Below, piece by piece: positions 8,742-17,894 of a DNA stretch of 64,000 bases; position 1 is the first letter of the stretch; each line of letters begins with the position of its first letter. The DNA lies in contig JAPOWV010000013.1 of assembly GCA_026707445.1 (NCBI GenBank), forward strand, positions 62,001 to 126,000, written 5' to 3'. The position numbers and the translations under genes were made by a program. Origin of the DNA: Gammaproteobacteria bacterium (GTDB taxonomy: Bacteria; Pseudomonadota; Gammaproteobacteria; Steroidobacterales; Foliamicaceae). The notes beneath the pieces are model-generated. The model was not told the DNA's origin, ran no database searches, and was given only the letters and a program-made list of their open reading frames with translations.

Positions 8742-10455
8742 GGTCAGCAACCTGCCTTTTCCCCCGATTCTGGGCCTTTAACGTCCGGCCCGCAATAAAG
8801 CCCATCGTCATCGCGGGCCCGATGCCGAGGCCGGCGGCCCCGTAATCGCCTCCGGTAACCGTCAGTGTCTCGCTGCCGGCGGCGCACAGGCCGGGTATGG
8901 GCCTGCCCTCATCGTCCAGCACTCTCGCGGACGCATCCGTAGCCACACCGGCGAACGCGCCCAAGTCACCCGGATACAGCCGAACCGCGAAATACGGCGC
9001 CTTTTCGAGGGGCCCAAGCGATGGATTCGGTGAGCGCGCCGGGTCGCCGGCGGCACGCGAGTACGGATCGTCTCCGCGCCCGAAGTCCAGATCCTGGCCG
9101 GTTTCCGCGAAACCGTTAAATCGGTCTACCGTGGATTCGAGACCCCCCGCGTCCATGCCCAGTTTTTCGGCTAATCCGCAAAGCGAATTCGCGCGCACAA
9201 GGTATCCAGAACGCAGATGAGGCGCCAGCCGTCCCGGGAACGGCGGAGCTACGCCGATGCCGTAGCGGCGCAAGGCCCGGTGATCCGCGACGACCCACGC
9301 CTTGCCTCCCGGTGGGCCATCCTCTCCGACCATTTCGATTACGAAGCGGTGATAACAGAGGGCCTCGTTGCAGAAACGCCTTCCGTCACGACCGACCACG
9401 ATGACTCCGGGCTTGCCGCGCTCCAGGAAATGCGGAAAGCCCACCGTTGATCCGTCAGGCTGGGGTACGAGCGAGACCGGCGTCCAGGCGGCAGGCTGGG
9501 AGCACTGCTCCGAAATCTTCGCGCCTACCCCGCGTGCGAGGACATGACCGCTTCCGTTGCCGGAGGGCACCAGCGAAACGTGATGGACGCCCCGTTGCAC
9601 GTGCGGATAGCGCTTTTCTCTGAGTGACTCGTCCGCCGTGTAACCGCCGCAGGCCAGCACGATGCCGCAACGCACGCGAATCCGGTGCTGCTCACCGGCC
9701 TTGCCCGCAACAAGCGCAGCGCTGACCCGATCGTTCGTCCGGACGAGCCTCACTATTTCCTTGCCCTTGCACAGGATGATGCCGCACTGTTCCGCCGCGG
9801 CCAGCATCGCGGCTATCAGGGCGTTGCCGCCCGTCAGCCGTAGTCCCCGAGGATAGCCCAGCAGCCGATCCAGCAGGTAACGCAATATCAGGCCACCGAC
9901 CCTGAACCATGCGGCCGGGGAGTGCCGAAGCGCGAAATAGCTGGCGAGATCGTTGCCCGCAACCGACATGCCGCCGAATAACATCGTTGTCGGCAACGGA
10001 CTGCGCAAGTCTGCAAGCCTCGCTCCAAGAATGCGGCCGTTGATGGGCTGCGGGCTCAGGGCGCGCGCTCCCCGGGAGGCGCCCGGCAGATGCTGGTGGT
10101 AATCCATGGAGGTTGTCGTAAGCTCGTACGAAATTCCGGTCTGCTCTTCGAGAAACGCAAGCGCGCGCGGGGCGTTCTCAACGTAGGCGCGCGCGCGCCT
10201 TGGATCGAAATACGACGACGCGGCCTCCTTCAGGTACGCCAATGCGGATTCGGTCGTGTCCGGCAAGCCCGCTTCCAGCGCCTGCCGGCTGAGCGGGGCC
10301 CATACCATGCCCTCCGAAAAGGCGCTCGCACCACCGTAAACCTCGGACCTTTCGACCACGACGACGGAAAGGCCCTGGTCGCGGGCGGACAACGCGGCGG
10401 ACAGTCCCGCGGCGCCGGATCCGAGCACGAGCACGTCGATCTCATTGGGCAACAT
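8734..10455 (-). CDS. FAD-dependent oxidoreductase of the fumarate reductase/3-ketosteroid dehydrogenase family
   Basis: Flavoprotein of 573 residues. GSGAAG at residues 12-17 binds the ADP of FAD, followed by VVVVERSEVYGGASAFSEG. The C-terminus has GGDYGAAGLGIGPAMTMGF, closing the FAD site as in 3-ketosteroid delta-1-dehydrogenases and urocanate reductase-like enzymes. ATG 10455 is chosen because GGAGG lies about 9 nt upstream; it overlaps the preceding gene by 14 nt. The partner genes (ThDP enzyme, ALDH) suggest oxidation or desaturation of a small organic acid or ring compound. The similarity to steroid enzymes is at family level only. Confidence 0.82.
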   Translation of the reverse strand: MLPNEIDVLVLGSGAAGLSAALSARDQGLSVVVVERSEVYGGASAFSEGMVWAPLSRQALEAGLPDTTESALAYLKEAASSYFDPRRARAYVENAPRALAFLEEQTGISYELTTTSMDYHQHLPGASRGARALSPQPINGRILGARLADLRSPLPTTMLFGGMSVAGNDLASYFALRHSPAAWFRVGGLILRYLLDRLLGYPRGLRLTGGNALIAAMLAAAEQCGIILCKGKEIVRLVRTNDRVSAALVAGKAGEQHRIRVRCGIVLACGGYTADESLREKRYPHVQRGVHHVSLVPSGNGSGHVLARGVGAKISEQCSQPAAWTPVSLVPQPDGSTVGFPHFLERGKPGVIVVGRDGRRFCNEALCYHRFVIEMVGEDGPPGGKAWVVADHRALRRYGIGVAPPFPGRLAPHLRSGYLVRANSLCGLAEKLGMDAGGLESTVDRFNGFAETGQDLDFGRGDDPYSRAAGDPARSPNPSLGPLEKAPYFAVRLYPGDLGAFAGVATDASARVLDDEGRPIPGLCAAGSETLTVTGGDYGAAGLGIGPAMTMGFIAGRTLKAQNRGKRQVADHG

Positions 10456-11332
10456 GGTCTGCCTCCACGGCCGGGCCGACATCCGGCAAATGCCACCAGG
10501 ACTCCGCCCTGGCCTGAAGTTCGTCGTCGCTCACCATTGCCAGGGCGTTGCCATGCATACGAACGGCCGTCGAAGAGGGAACGATGTCCTCGATGCCATC
10601 CGGCAACTTGTGCGGTGAATCCTCAACCGCCAGGAAATCCGTGATCCAAAGCGGAACGAAGTGCCTGTGTTGAAGCAACCAGCCATACACCGCCAGGTAC
10701 AGCCGGGGATCATAGCCTTCGCCTTTACCACACGGAATATTCAGCTTCGGGGCCAACTGCCGTATCTCCAGCATCAGCGCTTCCAGCACAGTGGGCGAAG
10801 CGTTGGCCGCTTCGCGTGAATGAAGGGGATCGGACATTTCCCGCCGCCGCGCCGCCTCCACTTCACGCCGCAGCTGCAGCGTCGGCGCGGGAATGAAGAA
10901 GGTCGCGGAGGACGCGGCCAGAAGCGCCTCCGCCGGGTCGGATTCCGGCCGGGCCACTTCCACAAACCGGTTGCCGACCAGCGGGATCTCTCCCACCAGT
11001 AGGTTCCGCCGGCTGGTGCGCGTTTCGGCCCACTGCCGTATCGCGCCTCGCACCCACCTGCCGGCCGCCAGTCGGATACCGGCATGTGTTACTCCGCCCA
11101 CCTCGGGGTAGCGCTCAATCAGATCCGGTTGCTCGAAAGCAAGCCGGGCGACATCCCACTGCAATAGCGATACCTTCCTGCCGAGCGTCGCCGCGATCAG
11201 GACGGTCTGCTGCAGCATCAGGCTCTTTCCCACGCCGGGAAGTCCCGCGAAAAAGATCATGCGATCGCATGCCGCGTGCTGCTCGATCGTGTCGCGCAGC
11301 GCTGAGCCAACGGGAATAATGATGCCGGCCAC
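10442..11332 (-). CDS. unassigned P-loop NTPase-like protein
   Basis: 296 residues. A clear Walker A motif, GLPGVGKS, lies at residues 30-37 after a hydrophobic strand (MIFFA), and LLQWDVARLAF follows about 25 residues later. The rest is mixed alpha/beta without a motif I recognise; LYLAVYGWLLQHRHFVPLWITDFL suggests a buried helix rather than a membrane protein. The start is GTG 11332, 5 nt after the ThDP enzyme stop. A metabolic operon is an odd home for such a protein. It could be a kinase, a chaperone for the adjoining enzymes or a zeta-toxin-like fold. No function is assigned. Confidence 0.6.
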   Translation of the reverse strand: MAGIIIPVGSALRDTIEQHAACDRMIFFAGLPGVGKSLMLQQTVLIAATLGRKVSLLQWDVARLAFEQPDLIERYPEVGGVTHAGIRLAAGRWVRGAIRQWAETRTSRRNLLVGEIPLVGNRFVEVARPESDPAEALLAASSATFFIPAPTLQLRREVEAARRREMSDPLHSREAANASPTVLEALMLEIRQLAPKLNIPCGKGEGYDPRLYLAVYGWLLQHRHFVPLWITDFLAVEDSPHKLPDGIEDIVPSSTAVRMHGNALAMVSDDELQARAESWWHLPDVGPAVEADHVAQ

Positions 11333-11337
11333 TGCTG

Positions 11338-12933
11338 CTACCGAAACGAGTCGACGCTGGGCATATCGCCCACGGGAACCTCGATCACCGTGGGCAGGGA
11401 AGTGCCGAAACCAGCCTCGAGGCCGACGACAAGTTCGTCCGGCGACTCCGCCCGCGCATAGTTGGCCCCAAAGGACGTTACGAGCTGCTTAAAATCCGGG
11501 TTGACCAGGTCCGAAGCGATGACGCGGCCGCCATAGAGGCTGCGCTGCATCTGTTGCACGTTGCCGTACTGATTGTTGTTGAACAGGACGGTGACCAGTC
11601 CGATTTCATGTTGCACCGCCGTCGCGAGTTCGGCGACGGCGAACATGAAGCCGCCGTCGCCCGTAACGGATACGACGGGCGCCTCGGGCCGGGCGGACTT
11701 GACGCCCAGGGCCGTGGGAAAACCGTATCCCAGGGTGCCCATGTAGCCCGTCGAAATGAACGTGCGTGGCCGGTAGACCGGCATGACGATTCGGCTTGCA
11801 AATCCCACCTGGGTCAACTCATCGACGAATATACCGTCCTCCCCGAGCGCACGGCGTATCGCCTTGAGCCAGACGATCTGCGGAGCCAGCGTCTTGCTGC
11901 GTTCGCGCCAGTCCGCATGGATACGCTCCATTTCTTTCTCGCGCGAGCCTCGCCCGCGATTATGCGAAGCAAGGCGCTCCAGCAGAGCCGGCAAGGCATG
12001 CTCCAGCCGGGCGACTATGGAAACGGCCGGCGTCGCGTGGCGCCGATGCACTTCCGGGTCCACGTCAATGCGGACCAGTTTCCGCTGCCTGCTCTCCCCC
12101 CAGCCCTTGAGCGGCCCGCGCACCGAAGTGCCCAGAGCCACTACCGCGTCGCAGTGCTGCCACAGCGGCCTGGCCTCGGGCAGGGTGCAGCTCAGGTAAT
12201 GGCGGCTGTCCAGCACGCCGCGGCCCGTGCGGTATCCGACGACCGGCGCTTCAAGCGTTTCGGCCAGCCGCCCAACCAGCGCCGAGACGCCCTGTGCCCC
12301 GTTGCCGACGAAAATCATCGGGTTTTGCGATTGCCCCAGTAGCCTGGCGGCCGATTCGACGGCCGCCGCGTCCAGTTCCGGCTGGTCCGGGTCAGGAAGG
12401 CCGGGAATTTCTCCGACCTGCCCGCGTTCCGCCAGGACATCCATGGGTATCTCCACCGCCGCCGGCCGCGGGCGTCCGCTGCGCATGGCCGTCAACGCTT
12501 CCGCGACCAACATGGGGATATCTGACGGGCGCGCGGCGCGCTTCGCAAACTTGGTCAGCTGCTCCAGAATCGCAAGCTGGTCCGGTATTTCATGCAATGC
12601 GCCCAGCCCCTTGCCGATAGCCTTTCGGGGTATCTGGCCGCACAGGAACAGCACCGGCGCGTTGAGCGCGAAGGCCGTGGCAAGCGCGGCCCCCGCATTG
12701 AAAAGGCCGGGTCCCGGCACGACGGCGCAAACCGACGGCTTCCCGGTCGAGAGGGCCGCCCCAAGCGCCATGAAAGCGGCGCCCTGCTCGTGGCGAGTAT
12801 GCAGCACGCGGACCTGGTCGCGGACGTCGTAGAGGGCGTTGTACAGCCAGTCATTCTGGATACCGGGCAGGCCGTAGACCGTGCCGAGACCGTGCCTGAG
12901 CAATGCGGCAACCGTGGCTTCGCCGCCTGTCAT
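11338..12933 (-). CDS. thiamine diphosphate-dependent enzyme (acetolactate synthase/benzoylformate decarboxylase family)
   Basis: 531-residue ThDP enzyme with the three usual domains. The N-terminal Pyr domain has VYGLPGIQN and the catalytic Glu in RHEQGAAFMALG. A central domain follows, and the C-terminal PP domain carries the ThDP-Mg motif GDGGFMFAVAELATA through NNNQYG. The frame is open to 13173, but ATG 12933, 4 nt after the ALDH stop, fits the family start. Such enzymes decarboxylate 2-oxo acids or add carbonyl units. With an aldehyde dehydrogenase immediately upstream, a 2-oxo acid decarboxylase releasing an aldehyde that the ALDH oxidises is the simplest reading (inference). A FAD-binding site as in acetolactate synthase cannot be confirmed by eye. 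Confidence 0.85.
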   Translation of the reverse strand: MTGGEATVAALLRHGLGTVYGLPGIQNDWLYNALYDVRDQVRVLHTRHEQGAAFMALGAALSTGKPSVCAVVPGPGLFNAGAALATAFALNAPVLFLCGQIPRKAIGKGLGALHEIPDQLAILEQLTKFAKRAARPSDIPMLVAEALTAMRSGRPRPAAVEIPMDVLAERGQVGEIPGLPDPDQPELDAAAVESAARLLGQSQNPMIFVGNGAQGVSALVGRLAETLEAPVVGYRTGRGVLDSRHYLSCTLPEARPLWQHCDAVVALGTSVRGPLKGWGESRQRKLVRIDVDPEVHRRHATPAVSIVARLEHALPALLERLASHNRGRGSREKEMERIHADWRERSKTLAPQIVWLKAIRRALGEDGIFVDELTQVGFASRIVMPVYRPRTFISTGYMGTLGYGFPTALGVKSARPEAPVVSVTGDGGFMFAVAELATAVQHEIGLVTVLFNNNQYGNVQQMQRSLYGGRVIASDLVNPDFKQLVTSFGANYARAESPDELVVGLEAGFGTSLPTVIEVPVGDMPSVDSFR

Positions 12934-12937
12934 CGCA

Positions 12938-14407
12938 TCACCCGTTCGCGACACTGTGTATCGCCCTTGTGGCCAGGTATTCTTCGATCCCCGCGCGGCC
13001 ACGCTCCCGGCCGAATCCCGATGCGCCGAATCCCCCGAAAGGCGCGTCCGCGTTGGTCGGCGCGCCGTTGATCGACACGCTGCCGGCGCGCATCCGCCGG
13101 GCAAAGCGCATTGCGCGACCGGCATCGGCCGCCCATACCGCCCCGGACAGGCCAAACTCCGTGCCGTTGGCAATCGCCAGGGCCTCGCTCTCGTCCTCGA
13201 AGGCGAGAATCGACAGCACGGGCCCGAAAATCTCCTCCCGGGCCACTTCCATTTCAGGGCTGACGTCGGAAATCACGGTCGCCCGGGCGAAATAGCCTTT
13301 CCCGACGCCGGCCGGCTGGCCCCAACCGCCACACAGCACGCGCGCGCCGTCCTGATCGGCGCGGCGGACGAATCTCCTGACTCTGCGAAGCTGCGCCTCG
13401 CTGGCGAGCGGCCCCAGCGTAGTTCGGGGGTCGCGGGGATCGCCGGCTGAATACTCGCCGGCGAATGCCACGGCGAGTTCTTCCGTCCGGGCCTTGAGAT
13501 GCCGGGGAACAAGCAAACGCGAAAGCGCCGCGCAAGTCTGACCGGCGTTCTGAAAGCATTTCGCGACGGTCTGCCGCACGGCGCTTTCGAGAAGCGCATC
13601 GTCCAGTACCGCGGCCGCCGACTTGCCGCCCAGTTCCAGCGCCACCGGCCTGACGAGCCGGCCGGCCTGGGCCGCGATGCGCCCACCTGTCAGGGTCGAA
13701 CCGGTAAAAGAGATCATGTCGACGCCGGCGGCCTCGACCAGCGCCTTGCCCACGGTCTCCCCGCTGCCCTGAACGAGTCCCAGGGCGCCTTCCGGCACCC
13801 CTGCCTCGTGGCAAAGATCGATCAGCGCCGTCACGGCGAGCGGGGCGGTTTCGCTGGGCTTGAGCACAATCGGACAGCCGGCTGCAATCGCCGGCGCCAG
13901 CTTGCAGGCGGCAAGGTAAAGGGGATAATTCCAGGGCGTTATCGCGGCCACCACGCCAATGGGGCAATGTTCGATGATGGAAGTGTCCAGCATTTCCCGG
14001 AAGCTGAAATCCTCAATTGCCGTCGCAGTACTGCGAAACGTGTGCACCGCGGTGGGCAGCTGCAGCCGGCGCGACTCCGCGATCGGCGTCCCCACCTCAT
14101 CGGTCACAAGCAGCGCAAGTTCCTCTGTGCGTCCTTCCAGCGCGTCGGCGATCCCGTTGAGCAGTTCGGCGCGTTCGGAGCGACTCGAGTCGTTCCATAC
14201 TCCGCGCGCAGCGGCTGCGGCGTGAACGGCGGCCCCAACCTGTTCCGGCGATGACTCCACGGATTCGACGAGAATCGACTCGGTGGCGGGATTCAGGACC
14301 GGAATGCGGCTGCCTCCGCTCGAGTCGCGCCAGCGTCCACCCCAGAATGTCATTGAGGCGCGCTTCAGGATGGTATCTGCGGGCGCGCCGTTCGCGCTGA
14401 TTCTCAT
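12938..14407 (-). CDS. aldehyde dehydrogenase (NAD(P)+)
   Basis: ALDH superfamily enzyme, 489 residues from ATG 14407 or 471 from ATG 14353; neither start has a strong ribosome binding site. Catalytic signatures are PWNYPLYLAACKLAPAIAAG, the general base in ALELGGKSAAA and the nucleophile in NAGQTCAALSRL. First gene of the five-gene operon ending with the GntR regulator, just downstream of tandem dyad site 2 (about 30 nt from the chosen start). Likely oxidises the aldehyde made by the adjoining ThDP enzyme. Substrate unknown. Confidence 0.88.
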   Translation of the reverse strand: MRISANGAPADTILKRASMTFWGGRWRDSSGGSRIPVLNPATESILVESVESSPEQVGAAVHAAAAARGVWNDSSRSERAELLNGIADALEGRTEELALLVTDEVGTPIAESRRLQLPTAVHTFRSTATAIEDFSFREMLDTSIIEHCPIGVVAAITPWNYPLYLAACKLAPAIAAGCPIVLKPSETAPLAVTALIDLCHEAGVPEGALGLVQGSGETVGKALVEAAGVDMISFTGSTLTGGRIAAQAGRLVRPVALELGGKSAAAVLDDALLESAVRQTVAKCFQNAGQTCAALSRLLVPRHLKARTEELAVAFAGEYSAGDPRDPRTTLGPLASEAQLRRVRRFVRRADQDGARVLCGGWGQPAGVGKGYFARATVISDVSPEMEVAREEIFGPVLSILAFEDESEALAIANGTEFGLSGAVWAADAGRAMRFARRMRAGSVSINGAPTNADAPFGGFGASGFGRERGRAGIEEYLATRAIHSVANG

Positions 14408-14433
14408 GCCGTATTGGCGCAGCCGGAAACTGC

Positions 14434-14453
14434 TTGTCGACAATGTGTATACA
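14434..14453. promoter_or_regulatory. tandem dyad operator (site 2)
   Basis: GTCGAC at 14436-14441, inside the perfect palindrome TTGTCGACAA, and GTATAC at 14447-14452, inside TGTATACA. Start-to-start distance is 11 bp, one helical turn. It lies between the divergent ALDH-to-GntR and SDR operons, and its right edge touches the proposed SDR start codon. The GntR regulator gene lies in the leftward operon, so autoregulation is plausible. Confidence 0.55.
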
Positions 14454-15289
14454 TGGCATTATATTCCGTCGTGACCGGCGACCAGTCTTCACCTCCCAGG
14501 CGAATCATCATTACGGGCGCCTCCAGCGGAATCGGCCAGGCTACCGCCCGGCGGTTGTCGGATCGCGACACCACCATCGTGAACCTGGATCTTGCGGACG
14601 GCGCCGGCACGGCCGAACAATGCAAGGGGCGATTCCATACCGTAATCGCCGACATGGGCGATGCGAAGAGCGTTTCCGAGGGCTTCCGCGAGGCCGACCG
14701 ACTGCTTGAGGGGGAAGCGCCCGACCTCTTGGTCTGTTGCGCGGCCCTGAGCCGCGCATCGCGCTTTCTCGAAGCGCCGCTGGAGGACCTGGACCTGATG
14801 CTGAAGGTCAACGTTCGCGGCACTTTCCTGTGCTGCCAGGAGGCGGGACGGCGGATGGCGGCAAAGCGTTCCGGAAAGATCGTCGTCATCACCTCGCTGT
14901 GCGCCGCGCAGGGCTGGGCCCTGGAATCGATCTATTGCGTCACCAAGGGCGCACAGCAGTCAATCGTTCAGAGCGCCGGCGTCGAACTCGCCCCCATGGG
15001 CATACTCGTCAACGCGGTCGCTCCCGGAATCATCGAAAACACGGGCGATTCGATGGCCAAGACCCGCACGGACCCGGACGTTTTCAGGCACGAAATGGAA
15101 CGTACGCCCGCCGGGCGATGCGGAACGCCGGCCGAAGTGGCGGAGGCCGTGCATTTCTTGGCCAACGCGACATGGATGACGGGCCAGACGCTGTATCTCG
15201 ACGGGGGATTCATGGCCACCGGCCTGGCCTACATCGGCAAGACTCGCGAGAGCCTTGAAGAAACCGGCGCGGGCAGCCCGGAGAGTTGA
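14453..15289 (+). CDS. short-chain dehydrogenase/reductase
   Basis: SDR oxidoreductase of 278 residues. The cofactor motif TGASSGIG is at residues 21-28; NLDLADG follows the second strand, where an acidic residue favours NAD over NADP; the catalytic triad is S148, Y161 and K165 (YCVTK). The C-terminus has the usual TGQTLYLDGGF. ATG 14453 directly abuts the dyad, leaving no room for a normal leader; GTG 14471 is the alternative, also without a ribosome binding site. First of three co-directional genes with the EthD protein and an aminotransferase. Confidence 0.85.
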   Translation: MALYSVVTGDQSSPPRRIIITGASSGIGQATARRLSDRDTTIVNLDLADGAGTAEQCKGRFHTVIADMGDAKSVSEGFREADRLLEGEAPDLLVCCAALSRASRFLEAPLEDLDLMLKVNVRGTFLCCQEAGRRMAAKRSGKIVVITSLCAAQGWALESIYCVTKGAQQSIVQSAGVELAPMGILVNAVAPGIIENTGDSMAKTRTDPDVFRHEMERTPAGRCGTPAEVAEAVHFLANATWMTGQTLYLDGGFMATGLAYIGKTRESLEETGAGSPES

Positions 15290-15307
15290 AACAATAGGAG
15301 AGCAGGA

Positions 15308-15649
15308 ATGGTCAAGGTCATGTGGTTCCTCAAGCGGGCGGAGCATCTGTCGCTGGCGGAATTCCGGCGCTGGTGGCTCGAAGACCACGCCCCCGATATC
15401 GTTGCCGACCAGACGCCACACCTGAAACGCTACATCGTGGATGCCCGCGTGGACGACGATTCGACCCTGGCCGGCAAGCCACCGGATGAATGTCCGTGGG
15501 ACGGCATCGCCGAACAGTGGTTCGATTCGATCGAGGACTACAACGCCGTTTATTCCCGCGACGATCGGCCTACCCGCGCCGACACGCTTGCGCACACCAG
15601 CGCTTTTCAGCGCCTCGTCGTCGAAGAATACGAAATCGACGTGTCCTGA
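15308..15649 (+). CDS. EthD domain-containing protein
   Basis: Small dimeric alpha/beta-barrel-type protein of 113 residues. It has the EthD pattern KVMWFLKRAEHLSLAEFRRWW followed by DHAP near residue 29 and a C-terminal LVVEEYEIDV strand. EthD-like proteins are found with ring- and ether-degradation genes; some act as dehydratases or cyclases, others have no proven activity. ATG has AGGAG 10 nt upstream. It sits 18 nt after the SDR gene and 21 nt before the aminotransferase, so it belongs to that pathway. Confidence 0.82.
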   Translation: MVKVMWFLKRAEHLSLAEFRRWWLEDHAPDIVADQTPHLKRYIVDARVDDDSTLAGKPPDECPWDGIAEQWFDSIEDYNAVYSRDDRPTRADTLAHTSAFQRLVVEEYEIDVS

Positions 15650-15670
15650 ACGCTGTTCCGCAAAGAGCCG

Positions 15671-16861
15671 GTGCCCTTCGAAAGCCTGACTGCCGTTCGA
15701 TCCGACTCCATTCTTGGCCTGGCGACGGCCTTCCTGCAGGACAAGGCCGCCGGAAAGATCGACCTGACCGTCGGCGTCTACCGCGACGATCGGGGGCAGA
15801 CTCCGGTGATGAGCGCGGTGGCCGAAGCCGAGCGGGCGATCATTGCCGCGCAAACGACAAAGTCCTACCTGCCGCCGATCGGACTGCCGGGGTATCGCTC
15901 CCGTATCCGCCGGCTGGTCCTGGGAGACCTGGATGACGAGCTTGCCGATCGCACCGGCGTCCTGCAGACAACGGGCGGCTGCGGCGCCCTGCGCATTGGC
16001 GCGGAACTGTTTGCCAGAGCCCAGCCGGGCAAACCGGTTTACCTTAGCGACCCGACCTGGGGCAATCACCATGGCCTGATGTCCGGCGCGGGGCTGCGGA
16101 TCAGGACTTACCCCTATTTCGACCTTTCAGTCCATGCCCTGAGGTTGGACGAAACGCTGGATTGCCTGAAAAATGCGCCTGAAGGGAGCCTCGTCGTTCT
16201 ACAGGCGTCGTGCCACAATCCAACCGGGGCCGACCCCGACACCGATGCCTGGACGGCCATCCTCGATATGGTCGAAAGACGCGGTCACCTGCCGTTTTTC
16301 GACCTCGCTTACCAGGGCCTCGGCCAGGGACTGCAAGAGGATTCGCTGCCGTTGCGTATGGCCGCAAGGCGTCTTCGGAATTTCCTGGTGGCCGTTTCCT
16401 GCTCCAAGAACTTCGGCCTGTACCGGGAGCGCTGCGGCGCCCTGCTGATGGTTGCGGAGGACGGCGGTCAAAGAGGAGTGTTGGAGTCGCAGGTCAAGCA
16501 CATTGCCCGGGGCATGTACTCGATGGCAGCTTCCCATGGAGCGCTGATCGTCGATCGCGTGCTCTCCGATTCGATACTCCGCAACGGCTGGCGCCGGGAA
16601 CTGGCCGGGATGTCGAGAAGGCTCGCCGGACTACGGACCGGGCTAGCCGAAGCGATGGGCGAGCGGCGTCCCGATCTCGATTTCTCGTGGATCGACCGCC
16701 AGCAGGGTTTGTTTCTCCTTCTGGGAATCGAACCGGCTGCGGTGGACCGGCTGCGGGAGGAAAACCACATTTACATGATTCGCGACGGCCGGATCAACGT
16801 GGCCGGGCTGAACAGAAGCAACCTGGCAACCTTCGCCGACGCCCTGGCGCCACTCCTGTAA
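15671..16861 (+). CDS. aspartate/aromatic amino acid aminotransferase (AspC/TyrB type)
   Basis: Class I PLP aminotransferase of 396 residues, the family length. Signatures are LTVGVYRDDRGQTPVM at the N-terminus, the HNPTG PLP-pocket motif, FFDLAYQG and SCSKNFGLYRER with the Schiff-base Lys at residue 246. The start is GTG 15671. It ends the SDR-EthD operon and is convergent with the peptidase gene. AspC/TyrB enzymes exchange Asp, Glu and aromatic amino acids; a second copy in a catabolic operon suggests a dedicated amino-acid or 2-oxo-acid substrate, which would also suit the divergent ThDP enzyme. Confidence 0.88.
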   Translation: MPFESLTAVRSDSILGLATAFLQDKAAGKIDLTVGVYRDDRGQTPVMSAVAEAERAIIAAQTTKSYLPPIGLPGYRSRIRRLVLGDLDDELADRTGVLQTTGGCGALRIGAELFARAQPGKPVYLSDPTWGNHHGLMSGAGLRIRTYPYFDLSVHALRLDETLDCLKNAPEGSLVVLQASCHNPTGADPDTDAWTAILDMVERRGHLPFFDLAYQGLGQGLQEDSLPLRMAARRLRNFLVAVSCSKNFGLYRERCGALLMVAEDGGQRGVLESQVKHIARGMYSMAASHGALIVDRVLSDSILRNGWRRELAGMSRRLAGLRTGLAEAMGERRPDLDFSWIDRQQGLFLLLGIEPAAVDRLREENHIYMIRDGRINVAGLNRSNLATFADALAPLL

Positions 16862-16876
16862 CCGAACAGGAGGCAC

Positions 16877-17839
16877 CTAGGCAAGCGTCCCGGCCAGCTT
16901 GTCCATCACGGCGGTCATGGCCTCAGCCATGCCCGGCTCGCTGCTCATGTGCCCGGACCGCGGAGCAATGATCAGTTCGCTGCCGGGCCAGGCCTTGTGC
17001 AATTCGTAGGAGGTCCTCGGCAGGGCCACGATGTCGTAGCGGCCGTGAATAAGTGTGCAGGGGATATGCGTGATGCGAACCAGTTCATTCCATAGCTGGT
17101 TCTCGCCCAAAAACCAGCGGTGCTTGCGAAAGTGGTCGCCGATCCTTGCAATCGGCAATTGCGGCCCCGCGCTCAGGTCGTGGCGGACCTGCTCTTCGGT
17201 GGCCTCCAGGTAGCAGGCGTAGAGTTCATACCGGCTGTAATCGCAGGCGGCGGTTTCACGCACTTGAGGGGGAAGCGTCTCGTCCGCGGCCATCCGGACC
17301 AGTTCCTTCAGCTTCTTCTCATCGGGCAGGTCCGTGAGGTCCGTTTCGATCTTGTCGAAGATATCCGGGAAGAAGTTCCGCAGCCCGGAACTGAACCATG
17401 TCGACTCTTCCTCCCGGGCCGTCCACGCACCGCGGAGCACGATGGCGAGAACGCGAGCGGGGTGGGCCTGCGCATACGCCAGTGCGAGCGCGGTTCCCCA
17501 CGACCAGCCGGTGACGACCCAACGCTTCACATCCAGCATTTCGCGCAACAGTTCCAGGTCCGCAACCAGGTGTTGCGTCGTGTTGTTACGCAATTCACCC
17601 GGCGGCAGCGACCTGCCGGAGCCCCTCTGGTCATACATGAGCAGGCGGTACCGGTCCGGGTCGAAGAAACGGTGGTATTCCGGAATGCTGCCGACGCCGG
17701 GCCCACCGTGAATTTCAACCACGGGGATCGCGCCGTGACTGCCGTACTCCTCGAAATAGAGCTCGTGTCCGTCACCGGTGGGCAGCAGCCCCGACCGCCT
17801 GGGCGACTGTTCGGGGTACTTGTAGCCCCACCCATTCAT
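16877..17839 (-). CDS. pip: proline iminopeptidase
   Basis: Alpha/beta hydrolase of peptidase family S33 that removes N-terminal proline. Of its 320 residues, the oxyanion-hole HGGPG is at 44-48, MYDQRGSGRSLP at about 68-80, the nucleophile elbow GWSWG at 111-115 (S113), and the C-terminal His in PRSGHMSSE. This matches Pip in length and motifs. ATG 17839 follows a 55-nt divergent gap shared with the VOC gene. No signal peptide is seen, so it is cytoplasmic. It may process Pro-containing peptides along with the prolyl oligopeptidase at 46565. Confidence 0.9.
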   Translation of the reverse strand: MNGWGYKYPEQSPRRSGLLPTGDGHELYFEEYGSHGAIPVVEIHGGPGVGSIPEYHRFFDPDRYRLLMYDQRGSGRSLPPGELRNNTTQHLVADLELLREMLDVKRWVVTGWSWGTALALAYAQAHPARVLAIVLRGAWTAREEESTWFSSGLRNFFPDIFDKIETDLTDLPDEKKLKELVRMAADETLPPQVRETAACDYSRYELYACYLEATEEQVRHDLSAGPQLPIARIGDHFRKHRWFLGENQLWNELVRITHIPCTLIHGRYDIVALPRTSYELHKAWPGSELIIAPRSGHMSSEPGMAEAMTAVMDKLAGTLA

Positions 17840-17894
17840 GTCGAGAGTTCGTACACTAAAATCAGGCCCCGCGCCATTTCCGGAATTATTTTAG

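Noticed and set aside
11554..12342. 262-codon open frame antisense to the ThDP enzyme
   Set aside because: No recognisable motifs; the sense gene is complete with catalytic residues.
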